The notes under the pieces: generated by a model
What the model saw: only the letters and a program-made list of their open reading frames with translations
The model's database searches: none
What the model was told of the DNA's origin: nothing
From: Myxococcus qinghaiensis
Lineage (GTDB): Bacteria; Myxococcota; Myxococcia; Myxococcales; Myxococcaceae
Direction: 5' to 3'
DNA: 64,000 nt
Assembly (NCBI RefSeq): GCF_024198215.1
Contig: NZ_JAKCFA010000014.1
Coordinates: forward strand, 1-64,000
Translations under genes and position numbers: made by a program
Shown: one piece after another, positions 36,909 through 46,558 of the stretch
Position numbering within the stretch: the first letter of the stretch is position 1
Layout of the letters: every line of letters starts with the position of its first letter

Positions 36909-37867
36909 CCCGGGCCGCGCACCGCCGTGAGCAGCAAGTCGTATTTACCTCCCAGGAACGTGCGGAAGCCGTGCTGGTGCAGGTAGCGGCGGTAGAACGA
37001 GAGGTCCTTCACCAACAGGGACAAGTCCGGCTCGCGCAGGTTGCGCACGCGGGCGCCGTAGATGACCTCCCCGTCGCGGAAGCGGGAGTTGGGGAAGCCG
37101 AGCACCAGCGTGGCCTCGGGCTCCAGGTGCTCCTGCACCAGCGTGCGCAGGAGCGCGTGGTCATCCACGCCGGGGCTCTGCAGCGTGCCCACCGAGACCA
37201 CCAGGTGGAAGCGGCCCAGCCCCTCCGGAAGCGCGTTGAGGTCGGCGACGAGGAAGGAGTGACGCGCGTCGGGGAAGCGGGCCCGCGCCTCCGAGAGCGC
37301 GCTGGCGCTGTGGTCCACCCCCACGAAGGTGACGTCCGGCGCGCCCTCCAGCCAGGCGAAGGCCGCCAGCTCATCTCCGCGATTGACGCCCAGGTCCAGC
37401 ACCCGTGCGCCGTCAGGCAGGCGGACCCGGCCCAGCACCTCCAGCCAGGGCAACAGGAAGCCCGCGTCCTCCAGCTTGCGCACGCGCGCGAAGGCGGAGT
37501 CCACGCCGTAGCGCTCCTGGAGTGACACCTCCCCGGCGGGAGTCCCGCCTGCGTGCCAGGAGGCCTCCGGGCCCAGCGGCTCGAAGGTGAGCGAGACATG
37601 CGTGGCGTCCACGCCGCGGGGCGTGAGCAGGCGACACGCCAGGCCCTCCGCCAGGTCACACCAGCTTCGCAGCGGACGGTGCACCAGCCCCTGCCCCGGC
37701 CCCACGCGCTCCCCTGGATAGGAGCCCCGGCCCAGGTCCGGGTCCGGCACCTCGATGCGCACCCCGCCCTCTTCCGCGAGCGTCTCTCTCAGGTGGCGCA
37801 GGATGAGGACGAGCGGCTCGTCATGGAAGCGGCGCGGGGGGACAGGGACTTCGGTGGGGCGGGCCAT
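36893..37867 (-). CDS. Class I SAM-dependent methyltransferase
   Basis: 324 aa. The C-terminal half (~145-320) is a Rossmann methyltransferase: motif I VLDLGVNRGDELAAF, motif II FVGVDHS, and DLNALPEGLGRFHLVVSVGTLQ. Motif I reads GVNRGD rather than the usual GxGxG, a common variant. The N-terminal 140 residues are unassigned, with a His/Arg-rich region. The substrate is unknown. It overlaps the end of rnhA. Confidence 0.8.
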   Translation of the reverse strand: MARPTEVPVPPRRFHDEPLVLILRHLRETLAEEGGVRIEVPDPDLGRGSYPGERVGPGQGLVHRPLRSWCDLAEGLACRLLTPRGVDATHVSLTFEPLGPEASWHAGGTPAGEVSLQERYGVDSAFARVRKLEDAGFLLPWLEVLGRVRLPDGARVLDLGVNRGDELAAFAWLEGAPDVTFVGVDHSASALSEARARFPDARHSFLVADLNALPEGLGRFHLVVSVGTLQSPGVDDHALLRTLVQEHLEPEATLVLGFPNSRFRDGEVIYGARVRNLREPDLSLLVKDLSFYRRYLHQHGFRTFLGGKYDLLLTAVRGPGQSSA

Positions 37868-38084
37868 CTCCCCGCGAGACTACCCCCTCGCGCGGGAAGC
37901 GCCAGGACCCGCGCAATGACAGAGCGCCCCACCTTCGCCGCAATCCCATACACCGACCCCTGTCGAGCCTGGCGCCCATGAAACACGGCGCGACCTGTCC
38001 ACTGTCTGACTTCTCCGCATGACGTACGCGCTCGACGAAGCGCGCATTGACGACGACACGGACTTTCCATTATTTCCGGTTGAT

Positions 38085-38966
38085 ATGCGAAAACTGATTT
38101 TCACGAGTCTCGGATTCCTGCTGTGTACGACGACCGCCTGCGGAGGTGCCAGCTCCCTCGACGGCGAGGACACGGCAGGAGCGCTGGCGACGCGGGAGCA
38201 GGCGGCCTTCTCCGGAGTGAATGGCGGCTACTGCCTGGTGAGCCCCTACAACTGCAAGCTGCAGGTGAGCGGGGGCAACCGCGTCCCCACCAACGACCCG
38301 GCGGACGACAACTGGGGCCTTTCGACAGGGGTTCCCATCCGGGACGGCAACGGCACCGTGGTGGGGACGAACACGCGCACCAGCGCCGCCTTCAACTACG
38401 GCCAGACGCGCACGTTCGCCGGGGAGCTGCACGCCTTCGCGGTGTCGACGTCCAACTCGAGCGCCGGGTGGCTGCCCATCTCCAGCATCCTGGGCCGCAC
38501 GTCCTTCGAGCAGAAGGTCGGCCACGTCTCCGCCCTGGGCGCGGGCCTGGACAAGCTGGGCTGCTACGCCGTGCGCAACTCGCATGACCCGGTGCTGGAG
38601 CTCAAGAAGGTCGTCTACGACAGCGACGCGACGCACGAGCGCGCGGGAGACTACCTGCCGCTGGTGCGCGCCAACGGCGTGCGCTCGGTCAACCTGGCCT
38701 TCAACGTCCCGGGCATGGCGCTGGGCGGGCCGGCGGTGGACCACTTCCCCGCGGGCACGAAGTTCCAGCGCCTGGACGTGCCCACGGAGCATGGCGTTCC
38801 CTCCATCGACATCCCCCTCTGGGTCCAGGACAGCGCGGGCCGCTACCGTCAGCAGTCGGGGGAGATGAAGTTCCTGTATGGCTACGTCATCGCGGCCACC
38901 ACCGGAACCAAGCGCAACGGGTGGATGGCCTACGACGCGCTCCAGGTCAGCTCCGGCTGTCCTTGA
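38085..38966 (+). CDS. Lipoprotein, beta-rich, unknown function
   Basis: 293 aa, start ATG 38085 with a lipoprotein signal (LGFLLCTTTACG, Cys about 19). The frame is open 66 nt further upstream without a signal. The mature part looks all-beta (GGYCLVSPYNCKLQVSGGNRVP, GTVVGTNTRTSAAFNYGQTR, GWLPISSILGR), resembling SH3-like modules of secreted proteins, with several cysteines for disulfides. No enzymatic motif. Surface or spore-coat function is possible but not shown. Confidence 0.62.
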   Translation: MRKLIFTSLGFLLCTTTACGGASSLDGEDTAGALATREQAAFSGVNGGYCLVSPYNCKLQVSGGNRVPTNDPADDNWGLSTGVPIRDGNGTVVGTNTRTSAAFNYGQTRTFAGELHAFAVSTSNSSAGWLPISSILGRTSFEQKVGHVSALGAGLDKLGCYAVRNSHDPVLELKKVVYDSDATHERAGDYLPLVRANGVRSVNLAFNVPGMALGGPAVDHFPAGTKFQRLDVPTEHGVPSIDIPLWVQDSAGRYRQQSGEMKFLYGYVIAATTGTKRNGWMAYDALQVSSGCP

Positions 38967-38999
38967 GCCACTCCGCACCGGGCCGGCGGAGCCCTTCCA

Positions 39000-39896
39000 T
39001 CAGGAGGGCTTCCGCTGGCTCAGCGCGACGCTGCCCAGGATGAGCGCGCCCGCGACGGCCATGGTGAGCGTCACCGACTCGTCCAGCAGCAGCCACGCCC
39101 AGGCCACGCCGAACAGCGGCAGCAGGTACGTCACGGTGACGGCGCGAGGCGCGCCGATGCGCTGGATGAGCCGGTAATACAGCACATACCCCGCCCCCGT
39201 GCAGAGCACGCCGAGCGCGACGGCCGACAGCCAGGACACGCCCCGGATGGGCTGGGACGGCCAGGCGGCCACGGCGAACGGCAACGTCAGCAGCGCCGCG
39301 CAGCCCAGCGTGGCGGCCGCGACCGCACCCGCCGGAAGGCCGGTGAGGTACCGCTTCACCAGGTTCGCCGAGACGCCGTAGAAGAAGGCCGCGGACACGC
39401 CCGCCGCCACCGCGAGGCCCGGGCTGCTTCCGGCGATTCTACCGCTGGCGAGCACCACCACGCCGGCGAACCCCATGACGAGCGCCACCGCCCGCCGTCC
39501 GCCGATGCGCTCGCCGTAGAAGAGGAAGGCCACCAGGGCGGTGAAGAGCACCGTCATGCTGTTGGCGATGGCGCTGATGCCCGCGGGCGCGCGCTGGGCG
39601 GCGAAGGCGAACAGGGCGAAGGGCACCGCCGCGTTGAGCGCACCCACCAGCGCCAGCTTCGGCCAGAGCGAGGGGACAAAGGCCGCACGGTGGCGCAGGA
39701 GGAACGGCATCAGCACCAGCGACCCCAGCACCAGCCGCACCGAGACGAGCGGAACGGCCCCGAAGTCCGGCGCTGCGATGCGCATGAACATGAAGGAGGA
39801 GCCCCAGATGGCCCCCAGCAACCCCAGCTCCAGCGGGGTGAGCCAGGCGCCGGACAGGGTGGGAACGACGGGACGGACAAGAGTGGGAGAATTCAT
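39000..39896 (-). CDS. EamA-family (DMT) transporter
   Basis: 298-aa inner-membrane protein with ten helices in two EamA repeats (first: GLLGAIWGSSFMFMRIA...; second: VAAGVSAAFFYGVSANLVKRY...). DMT family members export amino acids or metabolites. It is divergent from the LysR gene at 40025, separated by 128 nt, so the LysR protein may control it. Start ATG 39896; a longer frame lacks a ribosome site. Confidence 0.85.
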   Translation of the reverse strand: MNSPTLVRPVVPTLSGAWLTPLELGLLGAIWGSSFMFMRIAAPDFGAVPLVSVRLVLGSLVLMPFLLRHRAAFVPSLWPKLALVGALNAAVPFALFAFAAQRAPAGISAIANSMTVLFTALVAFLFYGERIGGRRAVALVMGFAGVVVLASGRIAGSSPGLAVAAGVSAAFFYGVSANLVKRYLTGLPAGAVAAATLGCAALLTLPFAVAAWPSQPIRGVSWLSAVALGVLCTGAGYVLYYRLIQRIGAPRAVTVTYLLPLFGVAWAWLLLDESVTLTMAVAGALILGSVALSQRKPS

Positions 39897-40024
39897 GGGA
39901 CGGTCCACCAGGTGGTGACGCAAGGCACGAGTCTGACGCCGGTCTGCCCTCTTTCTGCTCTCGGCCCCCTCCTGCCGCAACCTCATGGTTTTGAGGGCAG
40001 CCACAAGTATGATTTGAGGCTCAC

Positions 40025-40948
40025 ATGCCCCTTCCCTCGGCCTGGCTCCCGGCCCTTGCGGCCTTCGAGGCGGCCGCGCGCCACCAGAACTTCGCCCATG
40101 CGGCGGAGGAGCTGCACCTGACGGCCAGCGCGGTCAGCCACCACGTGCGCAAGCTGGAGGGACTGCTCGGCGTCACCCTCTTCGAGCGGCATGCGCGCGG
40201 CGTGTCCCTGACGATAGAAGGCCGTCAGCTCGCCGACGCCGCGGGGGGCGCGCTGGCGGACATCGACGACGTGGTGCGGGAGTTGGGCAACACCCGGGAG
40301 GAGCGCCACCGCGTGCGCCTCACCACCATGCACTCGCTGGCCCACACCTGGCTCCTGCCGCGCCTGCCGGACTTCGCGTCGGCCCACCCGCACGTGCGCA
40401 TCCGCGTCGACACGGAGATGGCGCTGACGCGCTTCGACGAGGGAGGGCCCGACCTGGGCATCCGCTATGGCCTGGGCCACTGGCCGGGAATGACCGCCCA
40501 TCACCTGATGCCGGACGCCATGTTCCCGGTGGCCTCCCCGGACCTGCCCGGCGTCGAGCAGGTGTCGGCCCCGGCGGACATCCAGAAGCTGCCGCTCGTG
40601 GGAGACCTGGCGCGGCAGTCGTGGCAGGACTGGTTCCGCGCCGCCGGGGTGCACGGCGCGCGGCTCGACGTCCGCCACGAGTTCAGCGACACCACCAACG
40701 CGCTGCTCGCCTCCGCGCGCGGACTGGGCGCGGCGCTCGCGCGCGACAAGGTCTCCGAGCCCTTCCTCGCCAACGGGAGCCTCGTCCGGCTGCCGGGCCC
40801 CCCGCTGCCCACGCGCTACTCCTACTTCGTCGTCTACCCGTCCCACCGGCGGCTCCGGGCCGCGGCGCGGACCTTCGTGGACTGGGTGCTCACGCAGCCG
40901 GGGCGCCCCCCCGCGCCACCGGTCGCCAGGAAGCCACCGACGTTGTAG
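40025..40948 (+). CDS. LysR-family transcriptional regulator (GcvA-like)
   Basis: 307 aa with an N-terminal winged helix ([36 protein letters not shown]), then a periplasmic-binding-protein-like effector domain ([31 protein letters not shown]) as in GcvA-type regulators. It lies 10 nt before the aldehyde dehydrogenase gene, and the two are probably co-transcribed. It is divergent from the EamA gene, the classic LysR arrangement for autoregulation and control of the divergent gene. Confidence 0.9.
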   Translation: MPLPSAWLPALAAFEAAARHQNFAHAAEELHLTASAVSHHVRKLEGLLGVTLFERHARGVSLTIEGRQLADAAGGALADIDDVVRELGNTREERHRVRLTTMHSLAHTWLLPRLPDFASAHPHVRIRVDTEMALTRFDEGGPDLGIRYGLGHWPGMTAHHLMPDAMFPVASPDLPGVEQVSAPADIQKLPLVGDLARQSWQDWFRAAGVHGARLDVRHEFSDTTNALLASARGLGAALARDKVSEPFLANGSLVRLPGPPLPTRYSYFVVYPSHRRLRAAARTFVDWVLTQPGRPPAPPVARKPPTL

Positions 40949-40958
40949 GAAGTCGCCC

Positions 40959-42491
40959 ATGCTCCACCCCACCCTCGACGCGCTCGGCCTGACCGAGCAC
41001 AACCCTGGCAGCTATCTCGGTCACGGCGAGTGGGCCGGCTCCGCCTCCGAGCCCGCCCTGGAGGTCTTCAATCCCTCCAATGGCCAGCGCCTGGCGACCG
41101 TGTCGTCCGCGAGCGCGGAGGACCAGGAGAAGCTGATGCACGCCGCCGCACAGGCCTTCGTGGCGTGGCGCGCGCTGCCCGCTCCCCGACGGGGCGAGGC
41201 CATCCGGCTGTGTGGCGAGGCCCTGCGCAAGCACAAGGACGCGCTCGGCTCGCTCGTCGCGCTGGAGATGGGCAAGGTGAAGGCGGAGGGCGACGGCGAG
41301 GTGCAGGAGATGATCGACATCGCCGACTTCGCCGTGGGCCAGTCGCGCATGCTCTATGGCCTGACGATGCACTCCGAGCGCCCGGGCCACCGGATGTACG
41401 AGCAATGGCATCCGCTGGGCCTCGTCGGCATCATCAGCGCCTTCAACTTCCCCGTCGCCGTCTGGTCCTGGAACGCGTTCATCGCCGCCGTGTGCGGTGA
41501 CGTGTCCATCTGGAAGCCCTCCCCCAAGACGCCGCTGACGGCCATCGCCTCCACGCGCATCTGCAACGCCGCGCTGAAGGCCGGCGGCTTCCCGGAGGTC
41601 TTCTTCCTGCTCAACGCCGCGGGCACCGCGCGCGCCGAGCGCCTGGTGGAGGACCCGCGCATCGCGCTGGTGAGCTTCACCGGCTCGTCCGCCGTCGGAC
41701 GTCAGGTGGGCGTGCGCGTGGCTCAGCGACTGGGGCGGAGCCTGCTGGAATTGGGCGGCAACAACGCCATCATCGTGGACGCCACCGCCGACCTGAAGCT
41801 GGCGATTCCCGCCATCGTCTTCGGCGCGGTGGGCACCGCGGGCCAGCGCTGCACCACCACGCGCCGGCTCTTCGTCCACGAGTCCATCTTCGACGACGTG
41901 CTGGGGAAGCTCACCGCCGCGTATGCCCAGGTGGAGACGCGCATCGGCGACCCGCTGGAGCCGGGCACCCTGATGGGCCCGCTCATCGACAAGGCCGCCG
42001 TGCAGCGCTTCGAGGCGACCGTTGCGCAGGCGCGCGCGGCCGGGGCCCGCATCGTCAGCGGAGGCAAGGCGCTGGAGCGCCCCGGCCACTTCGTGCAGCC
42101 CACGCTCATCACCGGCGTGAAGCCCACGGATGCGTGGGTCCAGACGGAGACCTTCGCGCCCATCCTCTACGTCATGCCGTACCGGACGCTGGATGAGGCC
42201 ATCGCCTTCCAGAACGGCGTGCCCCAAGGCCTGTCGTCGTCCGTGTTCACCCGGGATTTGCAGAGCGCGGAGAAGTTCCTGTCCGCCTCCGGCTCCGACT
42301 GCGGCATCGCCAACGTCAACATCGGGACCTCCGGCGCGGAGATTGGCGGCGCCTTCGGTGGCGAGAAGGACACCGGCGGCGGCCGCGAGTCCGGCTCCGA
42401 CGCGTGGAAGGCATACATGCGGCGGCAGACCAACACGCTGAACTACTCCGACGCGCTGCCCCTGGCGCAGGGAATCCGCTTCGACCTGTGA
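40959..42491 (+). CDS. ALDH7-type aldehyde dehydrogenase (alpha-aminoadipic semialdehyde dehydrogenase)
   Basis: 510 aa NAD-dependent dehydrogenase closely patterned on ALDH7/antiquitin, which oxidises alpha-aminoadipic semialdehyde (piperideine-6-carboxylate) in lysine catabolism. Catalytic Cys is in [12 protein letters not shown] and the general base Glu in [21 protein letters not shown] is the cofactor loop. The ALDH7 C-terminal signatures [32 protein letters not shown] are present. The gene directly follows the LysR gene. Lysine degradation or osmolyte synthesis is the likely role; no other lysine gene lies nearby. Confidence 0.9.
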   Translation: MLHPTLDALGLTEHNPGSYLGHGEWAGSASEPALEVFNPSNGQRLATVSSASAEDQEKLMHAAAQAFVAWRALPAPRRGEAIRLCGEALRKHKDALGSLVALEMGKVKAEGDGEVQEMIDIADFAVGQSRMLYGLTMHSERPGHRMYEQWHPLGLVGIISAFNFPVAVWSWNAFIAAVCGDVSIWKPSPKTPLTAIASTRICNAALKAGGFPEVFFLLNAAGTARAERLVEDPRIALVSFTGSSAVGRQVGVRVAQRLGRSLLELGGNNAIIVDATADLKLAIPAIVFGAVGTAGQRCTTTRRLFVHESIFDDVLGKLTAAYAQVETRIGDPLEPGTLMGPLIDKAAVQRFEATVAQARAAGARIVSGGKALERPGHFVQPTLITGVKPTDAWVQTETFAPILYVMPYRTLDEAIAFQNGVPQGLSSSVFTRDLQSAEKFLSASGSDCGIANVNIGTSGAEIGGAFGGEKDTGGGRESGSDAWKAYMRRQTNTLNYSDALPLAQGIRFDL

Positions 42492-42575
42492 CGGGGCCGT
42501 CCCCTATGCTCGCCCGGGGCCCGACATGGGCCACGCGGTTCCACCACGCTGCACACCACACCCAGGAGATTCGAC

Positions 42576-43190
42576 ATGTTCGGGAAGCTCGCCGCAGACG
42601 CGCTCGGCCTCAGTGATATCGGTTCCGTCATCGCCACGGCGGACTACGACAAGGTGGACTCCGACGACTATGTGATGCACGAGGACCAGGAGAAGATCTT
42701 CTTCATCATCAAGTCCAAGTCCGACGAGTACTGCTTCACCAACAAGGCGCTCGTCCACCTCGACGGCACCAGCGCCGCGAGCAAGAAGCGCATGCTGCGC
42801 CGCTTCACGTACAGCTCCAACCCCATCTCGAACGTGATGCTGGAGACGGCGGGCACCATCGACATGGACGTCGAAATCAAGTTCCGCCTGGGCGCGCGGG
42901 ACTTCTCCATCGACGTGCACAAGAAGCACCTGGAGCAGGTGAAGGACCTCTACAAGGCCCTGTTCCGCATCTCGGAGCTGATGCACGAGAACGAGCTGGC
43001 GCTCAGCCACGCGAAGACGAGCCTGGAGGTCGCCTCCACCACGCTCGGCCGTGGACAGGCCGGCCCCGCGCCCATCGTCGAGTCCTTCAAGGAGCTCAAC
43101 CAGGCCGCCTTCGCCTGGCTCGCCGGCGCGCAGCAGAAGTACTGGGTGAAGGACTTCGGCTTCGTCTTCGAGCGCTACATCAAGGCCTGA
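42576..43190 (+). CDS. PH-domain (YvbH-like) protein
   Basis: 204 aa, CCAGGAG before the ATG. Residues ~35-120 match the bacterial PH domain (DQEKIFFIIKSKSDEYCFTNKALVHLDGTSAASKKRMLRRFTYSSNPISNV), followed by an oligomerisation helix region. These proteins are small cytoplasmic membrane-associated rings of unknown function. No operon partner; a long hairpin terminator follows. Confidence 0.82.
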   Translation: MFGKLAADALGLSDIGSVIATADYDKVDSDDYVMHEDQEKIFFIIKSKSDEYCFTNKALVHLDGTSAASKKRMLRRFTYSSNPISNVMLETAGTIDMDVEIKFRLGARDFSIDVHKKHLEQVKDLYKALFRISELMHENELALSHAKTSLEVASTTLGRGQAGPAPIVESFKELNQAAFAWLAGAQQKYWVKDFGFVFERYIKA

Positions 43191-43215
43191 GCCGTCCGTC
43201 CGTCCGTCGCACATT

Positions 43216-43249
43216 GGCCGCCGGATGCCTGCTTGGACATCCGGCGGCC
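43216..43249. terminator. 12-bp hairpin after the PH-domain gene
   Basis: Perfect 12-bp arms (43216-43227 and 43238-43249) with a 10-nt loop, 26 nt past the stop. No U-run follows. Just before it is a four-fold CCGT tandem (43192-43209). Confidence 0.6.
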
Positions 43250-43366
43250 GGGCGCAGCACGCGGCGTCCTCACCCGCTACACCTGTTGTCACTCTCAAGA
43301 CAGGTGCTCTCTGCAATCCAGGTACAACAGGAGCCAATCGACGGGAGGCTCGGACGGCCCTCTCGT

Positions 43367-43687
43367 ATGTCTTGGGGATTCGCTCTACCCTGGAAGTCCT
43401 CACCAGGAGTGTTCGCGATTATCACCTCGTCCTCCCAGACCGCCCCCGCTGGCTGGCACGACATTCTCGTGCGTCACCTCGAACCCCTGCTCGGAGGCTT
43501 CACCGCGAAGATGGCCATCCACACGGCGGCGCTGCGCGCGCTGAAGCGCCCGCCGGAGCAGGTCACCCTCCAGGAACTCCCGCAACTGCTCGAAGGCCTC
43601 AAGCCGATGCTCAACACCTTCATTGGCGCGCTGCACGCCAAGGTCATCCTCGCGGAAATCGCCACCTCGCTGGAGAAGGCGCGATGA
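43367..43687 (+). CDS. Small hypothetical protein coupled to a membrane protein
   Basis: 106 aa if ATG 43367 is used; GTG 43409 is also possible and neither has an ideal ribosome site. The body is alpha-helical (WHDILVRHLEPLLGGFTAKMAIHTAALRALKRPPEQVTLQELPQLLEGLKPMLNTFIGALHA). Its stop overlaps the next start (ATGA), so the two products are coupled. I do not recognise it; a regulatory or chaperone-like partner of the membrane protein is plausible. Confidence 0.55.
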   Translation: MSWGFALPWKSSPGVFAIITSSSQTAPAGWHDILVRHLEPLLGGFTAKMAIHTAALRALKRPPEQVTLQELPQLLEGLKPMLNTFIGALHAKVILAEIATSLEKAR

Positions 43688-44571
43688 GCCCCGCTTCCTC
43701 TACCGCGCGCTCCTCCTCCGTCGCGCCGTGGTTCGGCGCCGTCATCGCGCTCCAGCTGGCCCACCTCATCGCCGTCGCGACGGCGGCGCCCGAGCGGATG
43801 GGGCTGGTGCATGACGTCGCGGGTTGGGTGAGCGGCCTGCTCGCCGTCGCCGGCACGTTCGCCGCGGCGAGCGCGTTCGTCTCCGGGGACTACCTGCGCA
43901 AGGTGTGGGGCGGGCTCGCCGCGGGGGCCGCCCTGTCCCTGGTCAGCGCGGCGCTGCGCAGCTACTGGCTGCACACGGTGCCGGACGTCCCCTTCACGGC
44001 GTCGCCGCTCTTGCCCTACCGCATGGTCGCCGTGGTGCTGGCCAACAACGCCACCGTCTACGCGCTCGTCCTCCTGGCGATGACCTACCGGCAGTCCGGC
44101 CTCCAGCCTCCGTCCAGCCCTCGCACGAAGGCGCTGTGGGCGGTGACGACCCTCGCCGCGCTGGCGGTGGGCACCCCCTCGCTCCTCACGGAGGTGCGCA
44201 ACTTCGTCTCCGGCGCCATCTCCCTGCCCTCGGCGGTCATCGGCACGGTGTCGACGCTGGCGGACATGATGACCATCTTCCTGGTCGCCCCCATCCTGAG
44301 CGTGGCGTACATGCTGCGCGGCGGGAAGCTGGCCTGGGTGTGGTGGGCCGTGGGCATGTCCGGCGCCACGTGGCTGCTCTATGACGCGCGCGTGTGGCTG
44401 GCCCCGCTGCTCCCCGGTGACGGGGCATACGCCGCGGAGCTGCTGCGCACGCTGCGGACGTCCGGGCTCGTGCTGCTGGGCCTCGCGGGCTGGCTGCAGC
44501 GCTCCGCCCTGGGGCCCCAGAAGGTCGAGGCCCCCGAGGCCTCGCTCAACACCTCCGCCGGGATGTCCTGA
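43684..44571 (+). CDS. Polytopic membrane protein, unknown function
   Basis: 295 aa with about eight hydrophobic helices spread along the whole length; the N-terminal one is ~14-35. No transport or catalytic motif is clear. It is translationally coupled to the small gene at 43367-43687 and followed by a palindromic terminator. Confidence 0.62.
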   Translation: MSPASSTARSSSVAPWFGAVIALQLAHLIAVATAAPERMGLVHDVAGWVSGLLAVAGTFAAASAFVSGDYLRKVWGGLAAGAALSLVSAALRSYWLHTVPDVPFTASPLLPYRMVAVVLANNATVYALVLLAMTYRQSGLQPPSSPRTKALWAVTTLAALAVGTPSLLTEVRNFVSGAISLPSAVIGTVSTLADMMTIFLVAPILSVAYMLRGGKLAWVWWAVGMSGATWLLYDARVWLAPLLPGDGAYAAELLRTLRTSGLVLLGLAGWLQRSALGPQKVEAPEASLNTSAGMS

Positions 44572-44580
44572 CGCCCAAAG

Positions 44581-44602
44581 GGGGCACGGTGCACCGTGCC
44601 CC
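44581..44602. terminator. Perfect 22-bp palindrome between convergent genes
   Basis: GGGGCACGGT followed by its exact complement (44581-44602), between the stop of the membrane protein gene and the stop of the GH43 gene. It can act as a bidirectional terminator; a U-run is lacking. Confidence 0.6.
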
Positions 44603-44619
44603 CTCAGGCTGCCCCCAGG

Positions 44620-46050
44620 CTAGGGCCGGGGACGCGAGCCCGCCGAGGGAGCCTCCGGCACCGCGGGCCAGCCATTGGGCCAGGAGATGGCGTCCACGAG
44701 CATGACCCGCGCGGTGTGGGCACTGTTCCACGCGTGGTAGACCATGACCGTTTCGCCGCCCGGTCCGTTCACCACGGAGTTGTGGCCCGGCCCCACCCAA
44801 CCGCCGCCCGTCGCGAGGATGGGCGCGCCCGCCTTGGTGTACGGGCCCAGCGGGCTGGTGGCCCGGGCGACTCCCACGGCGTAGGTGCTGTTGTAGTACG
44901 CGTTACCACTGTAAAAGAGGTAGTAGTAACCGCCGCGCGCCACCACCCAGGGCGCCTCCACCACGCCGCCTTCCCAGCCGAGGTTGTTGGTGATGAGCGT
45001 GCGGCGCGTGCCCACCAGCGACAGGCCGTCCGCGGAGAGCGCCTGGCCGTAGATGGGCGTGGGCTGGCCCACCGCGTTCCCGTCCGCCTTCCACACCAGG
45101 TACCCCGTCCCGGCGGTGTCCGTGAAGAACGTGGCGTCAATCATGCCCATGCCCGCGTCGTGGATGAGGGGCCTGCCCAAATCGGTGAAGGGGCCCAGCG
45201 CGCTGTTGGACGTGGCGGCGCCGATGGACAGCTTCCCGTCCGAGTGGCGCGCCGTGTAGTAGGCGATGAAGCGGCTGCCCACGCGGTGGATCTCCGGCGC
45301 CCAGAAGTCCCCAGTGGCCCATGACGGCCGAGTCCCCGAGGGGAAGATGGAGCCCGCGCCCGTCCACGTCACCAGGTCCGTGGAGACGCGCAGCGGGAAG
45401 GCGCTGGCCGCGCCGCCGGACGTGCACGCGGCCACGTAGCGGGTGCCGTCGTGGATGACGCCCGGGTCCGCGCAGTCCACGGCGACGACGGGGTTCTGGT
45501 ACAGGCCGCCGCAGCCCGTGTAGCGGAAGGACATGCCGCACGCATTCGCGCCGGCGAAGTAGGGCCCCCAGCCGTTCGACAGCACGGCGTAGGAGTTGGG
45601 GGACGCGTTCACACACGCCCTGTCCCAATACACGCGGCCCCCGACGTCGTCGTACTGCGCGGGGTGGTTCGCCGGGTGCATCCAGGCGGCGCCGTACGTG
45701 ACGCGCGTGGCGCAGGCCCCCGCGCCGGGACAGGTGGTGTCGAGCGCCATCACACAGCCGTTGTGGCCCGTGAAGTACGGCTTCCAGCCGTTGGAGAGCA
45801 CGGCGTAGGAGTTGGTGCCCTCGTTGACGCAGACGCCATCCCACGTCACCAGGTCCGCGGCGACGTCATAGCCGGGGTGACCCGCGGAATGAATCCACCG
45901 GTCTCCGTAGGTGATGCGCGTGTTGCATGCGAGCGCCCCGGTGGCACTCGCGGGCGCGCCAACGTCGGGCGCCTCCGGACTCCCGCTTCCACAACCCACT
46001 TCGAGCAACGAGGCGACAACCACCACGGACCACCACGAGGACCGCTTCAT
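44620..46050 (-). CDS. Secreted GH43-family glycosidase lipoprotein with two N-terminal repeats
   Basis: 476 aa with a lipoprotein signal (SLLEVGC, Cys about 20). Residues ~40-165 are two ~60-residue repeats sharing WVTYGAAW/DRWIHSAGHP...CVN.. .NSYAVLSNGW.PYF, probably a substrate-binding module. Residues ~175-460 are a five-bladed propeller of GH43: ADPGVIHDGTRYVAAC with the catalytic base Asp, DFWAPEIHRVGSRFIAYYTA, and EAPWVVARGGYYYLFYSG with the acid Glu. Likely arabinan or xylan degrader at the cell surface. It complements the GH6 cellulase in this window. Confidence 0.85.
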   Translation of the reverse strand: MKRSSWWSVVVVASLLEVGCGSGSPEAPDVGAPASATGALACNTRITYGDRWIHSAGHPGYDVAADLVTWDGVCVNEGTNSYAVLSNGWKPYFTGHNGCVMALDTTCPGAGACATRVTYGAAWMHPANHPAQYDDVGGRVYWDRACVNASPNSYAVLSNGWGPYFAGANACGMSFRYTGCGGLYQNPVVAVDCADPGVIHDGTRYVAACTSGGAASAFPLRVSTDLVTWTGAGSIFPSGTRPSWATGDFWAPEIHRVGSRFIAYYTARHSDGKLSIGAATSNSALGPFTDLGRPLIHDAGMGMIDATFFTDTAGTGYLVWKADGNAVGQPTPIYGQALSADGLSLVGTRRTLITNNLGWEGGVVEAPWVVARGGYYYLFYSGNAYYNSTYAVGVARATSPLGPYTKAGAPILATGGGWVGPGHNSVVNGPGGETVMVYHAWNSAHTARVMLVDAISWPNGWPAVPEAPSAGSRPRP

Positions 46051-46149
46051 CGGACGACCTCAGGACGCAAGGGCCAGCCTCGGCCGCATGCGTCGTGTGC
46101 ACTGCGTGGGAACAGTCGGTCAGCGCTTGCTCGAAGGCGGCGCGGGACT

Positions 46150-46419
46150 TCAGCCGGCGTCGGCCTTCTTGTAGCGCAGCTTCTTCAGTGCCTCGAACCG
46201 CACCCTGTCTCGCGGGGGCGTCGTCGCCACCAGCCCGTCCAGCATCCGCTTCGAGCTGCGGAAGATGTCCTCGACGGCGACCTCGAACGCGTCCGCGTTC
46301 TGCTTGGACGGCTTGCGCGTCCCGGCGATCTTCCGGACGAACTGCAAGGCCGCCGCGCGGATGTCGTCATCCGTGGCGGGGGGCGAGAAGTTGAACAGGG
46401 GCTTGATGTTCCGGCACAT
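46150..46419 (-). CDS. DUF2277 family protein
   Basis: 89 aa starting MCRNIKPLFNFSPPATDDDIRAAALQFVRKIAGTRKPS at ATG 46419; the longer frame to 46470 lacks this family start. DUF2277 proteins begin with MCRNIxxL and are small cytosolic proteins of unknown function. 108 nt upstream of the convergent-in-direction GH43 end; possibly transcribed alone. Confidence 0.85.
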   Translation of the reverse strand: MCRNIKPLFNFSPPATDDDIRAAALQFVRKIAGTRKPSKQNADAFEVAVEDIFRSSKRMLDGLVATTPPRDRVRFEALKKLRYKKADAG

Positions 46420-46558
46420 GCGCGCAGGGTAGTCCAACTCCCCCGACAGCCACCGCTGGAGCGGCATCACCCGGGACGCACGGCGGCTTGCGCACGCCGG
46501 TCAACGCTTCGGCTCCAGGTGTCGCGGAAGATTGCCGCGAGACTACGCGTCCTGGCGC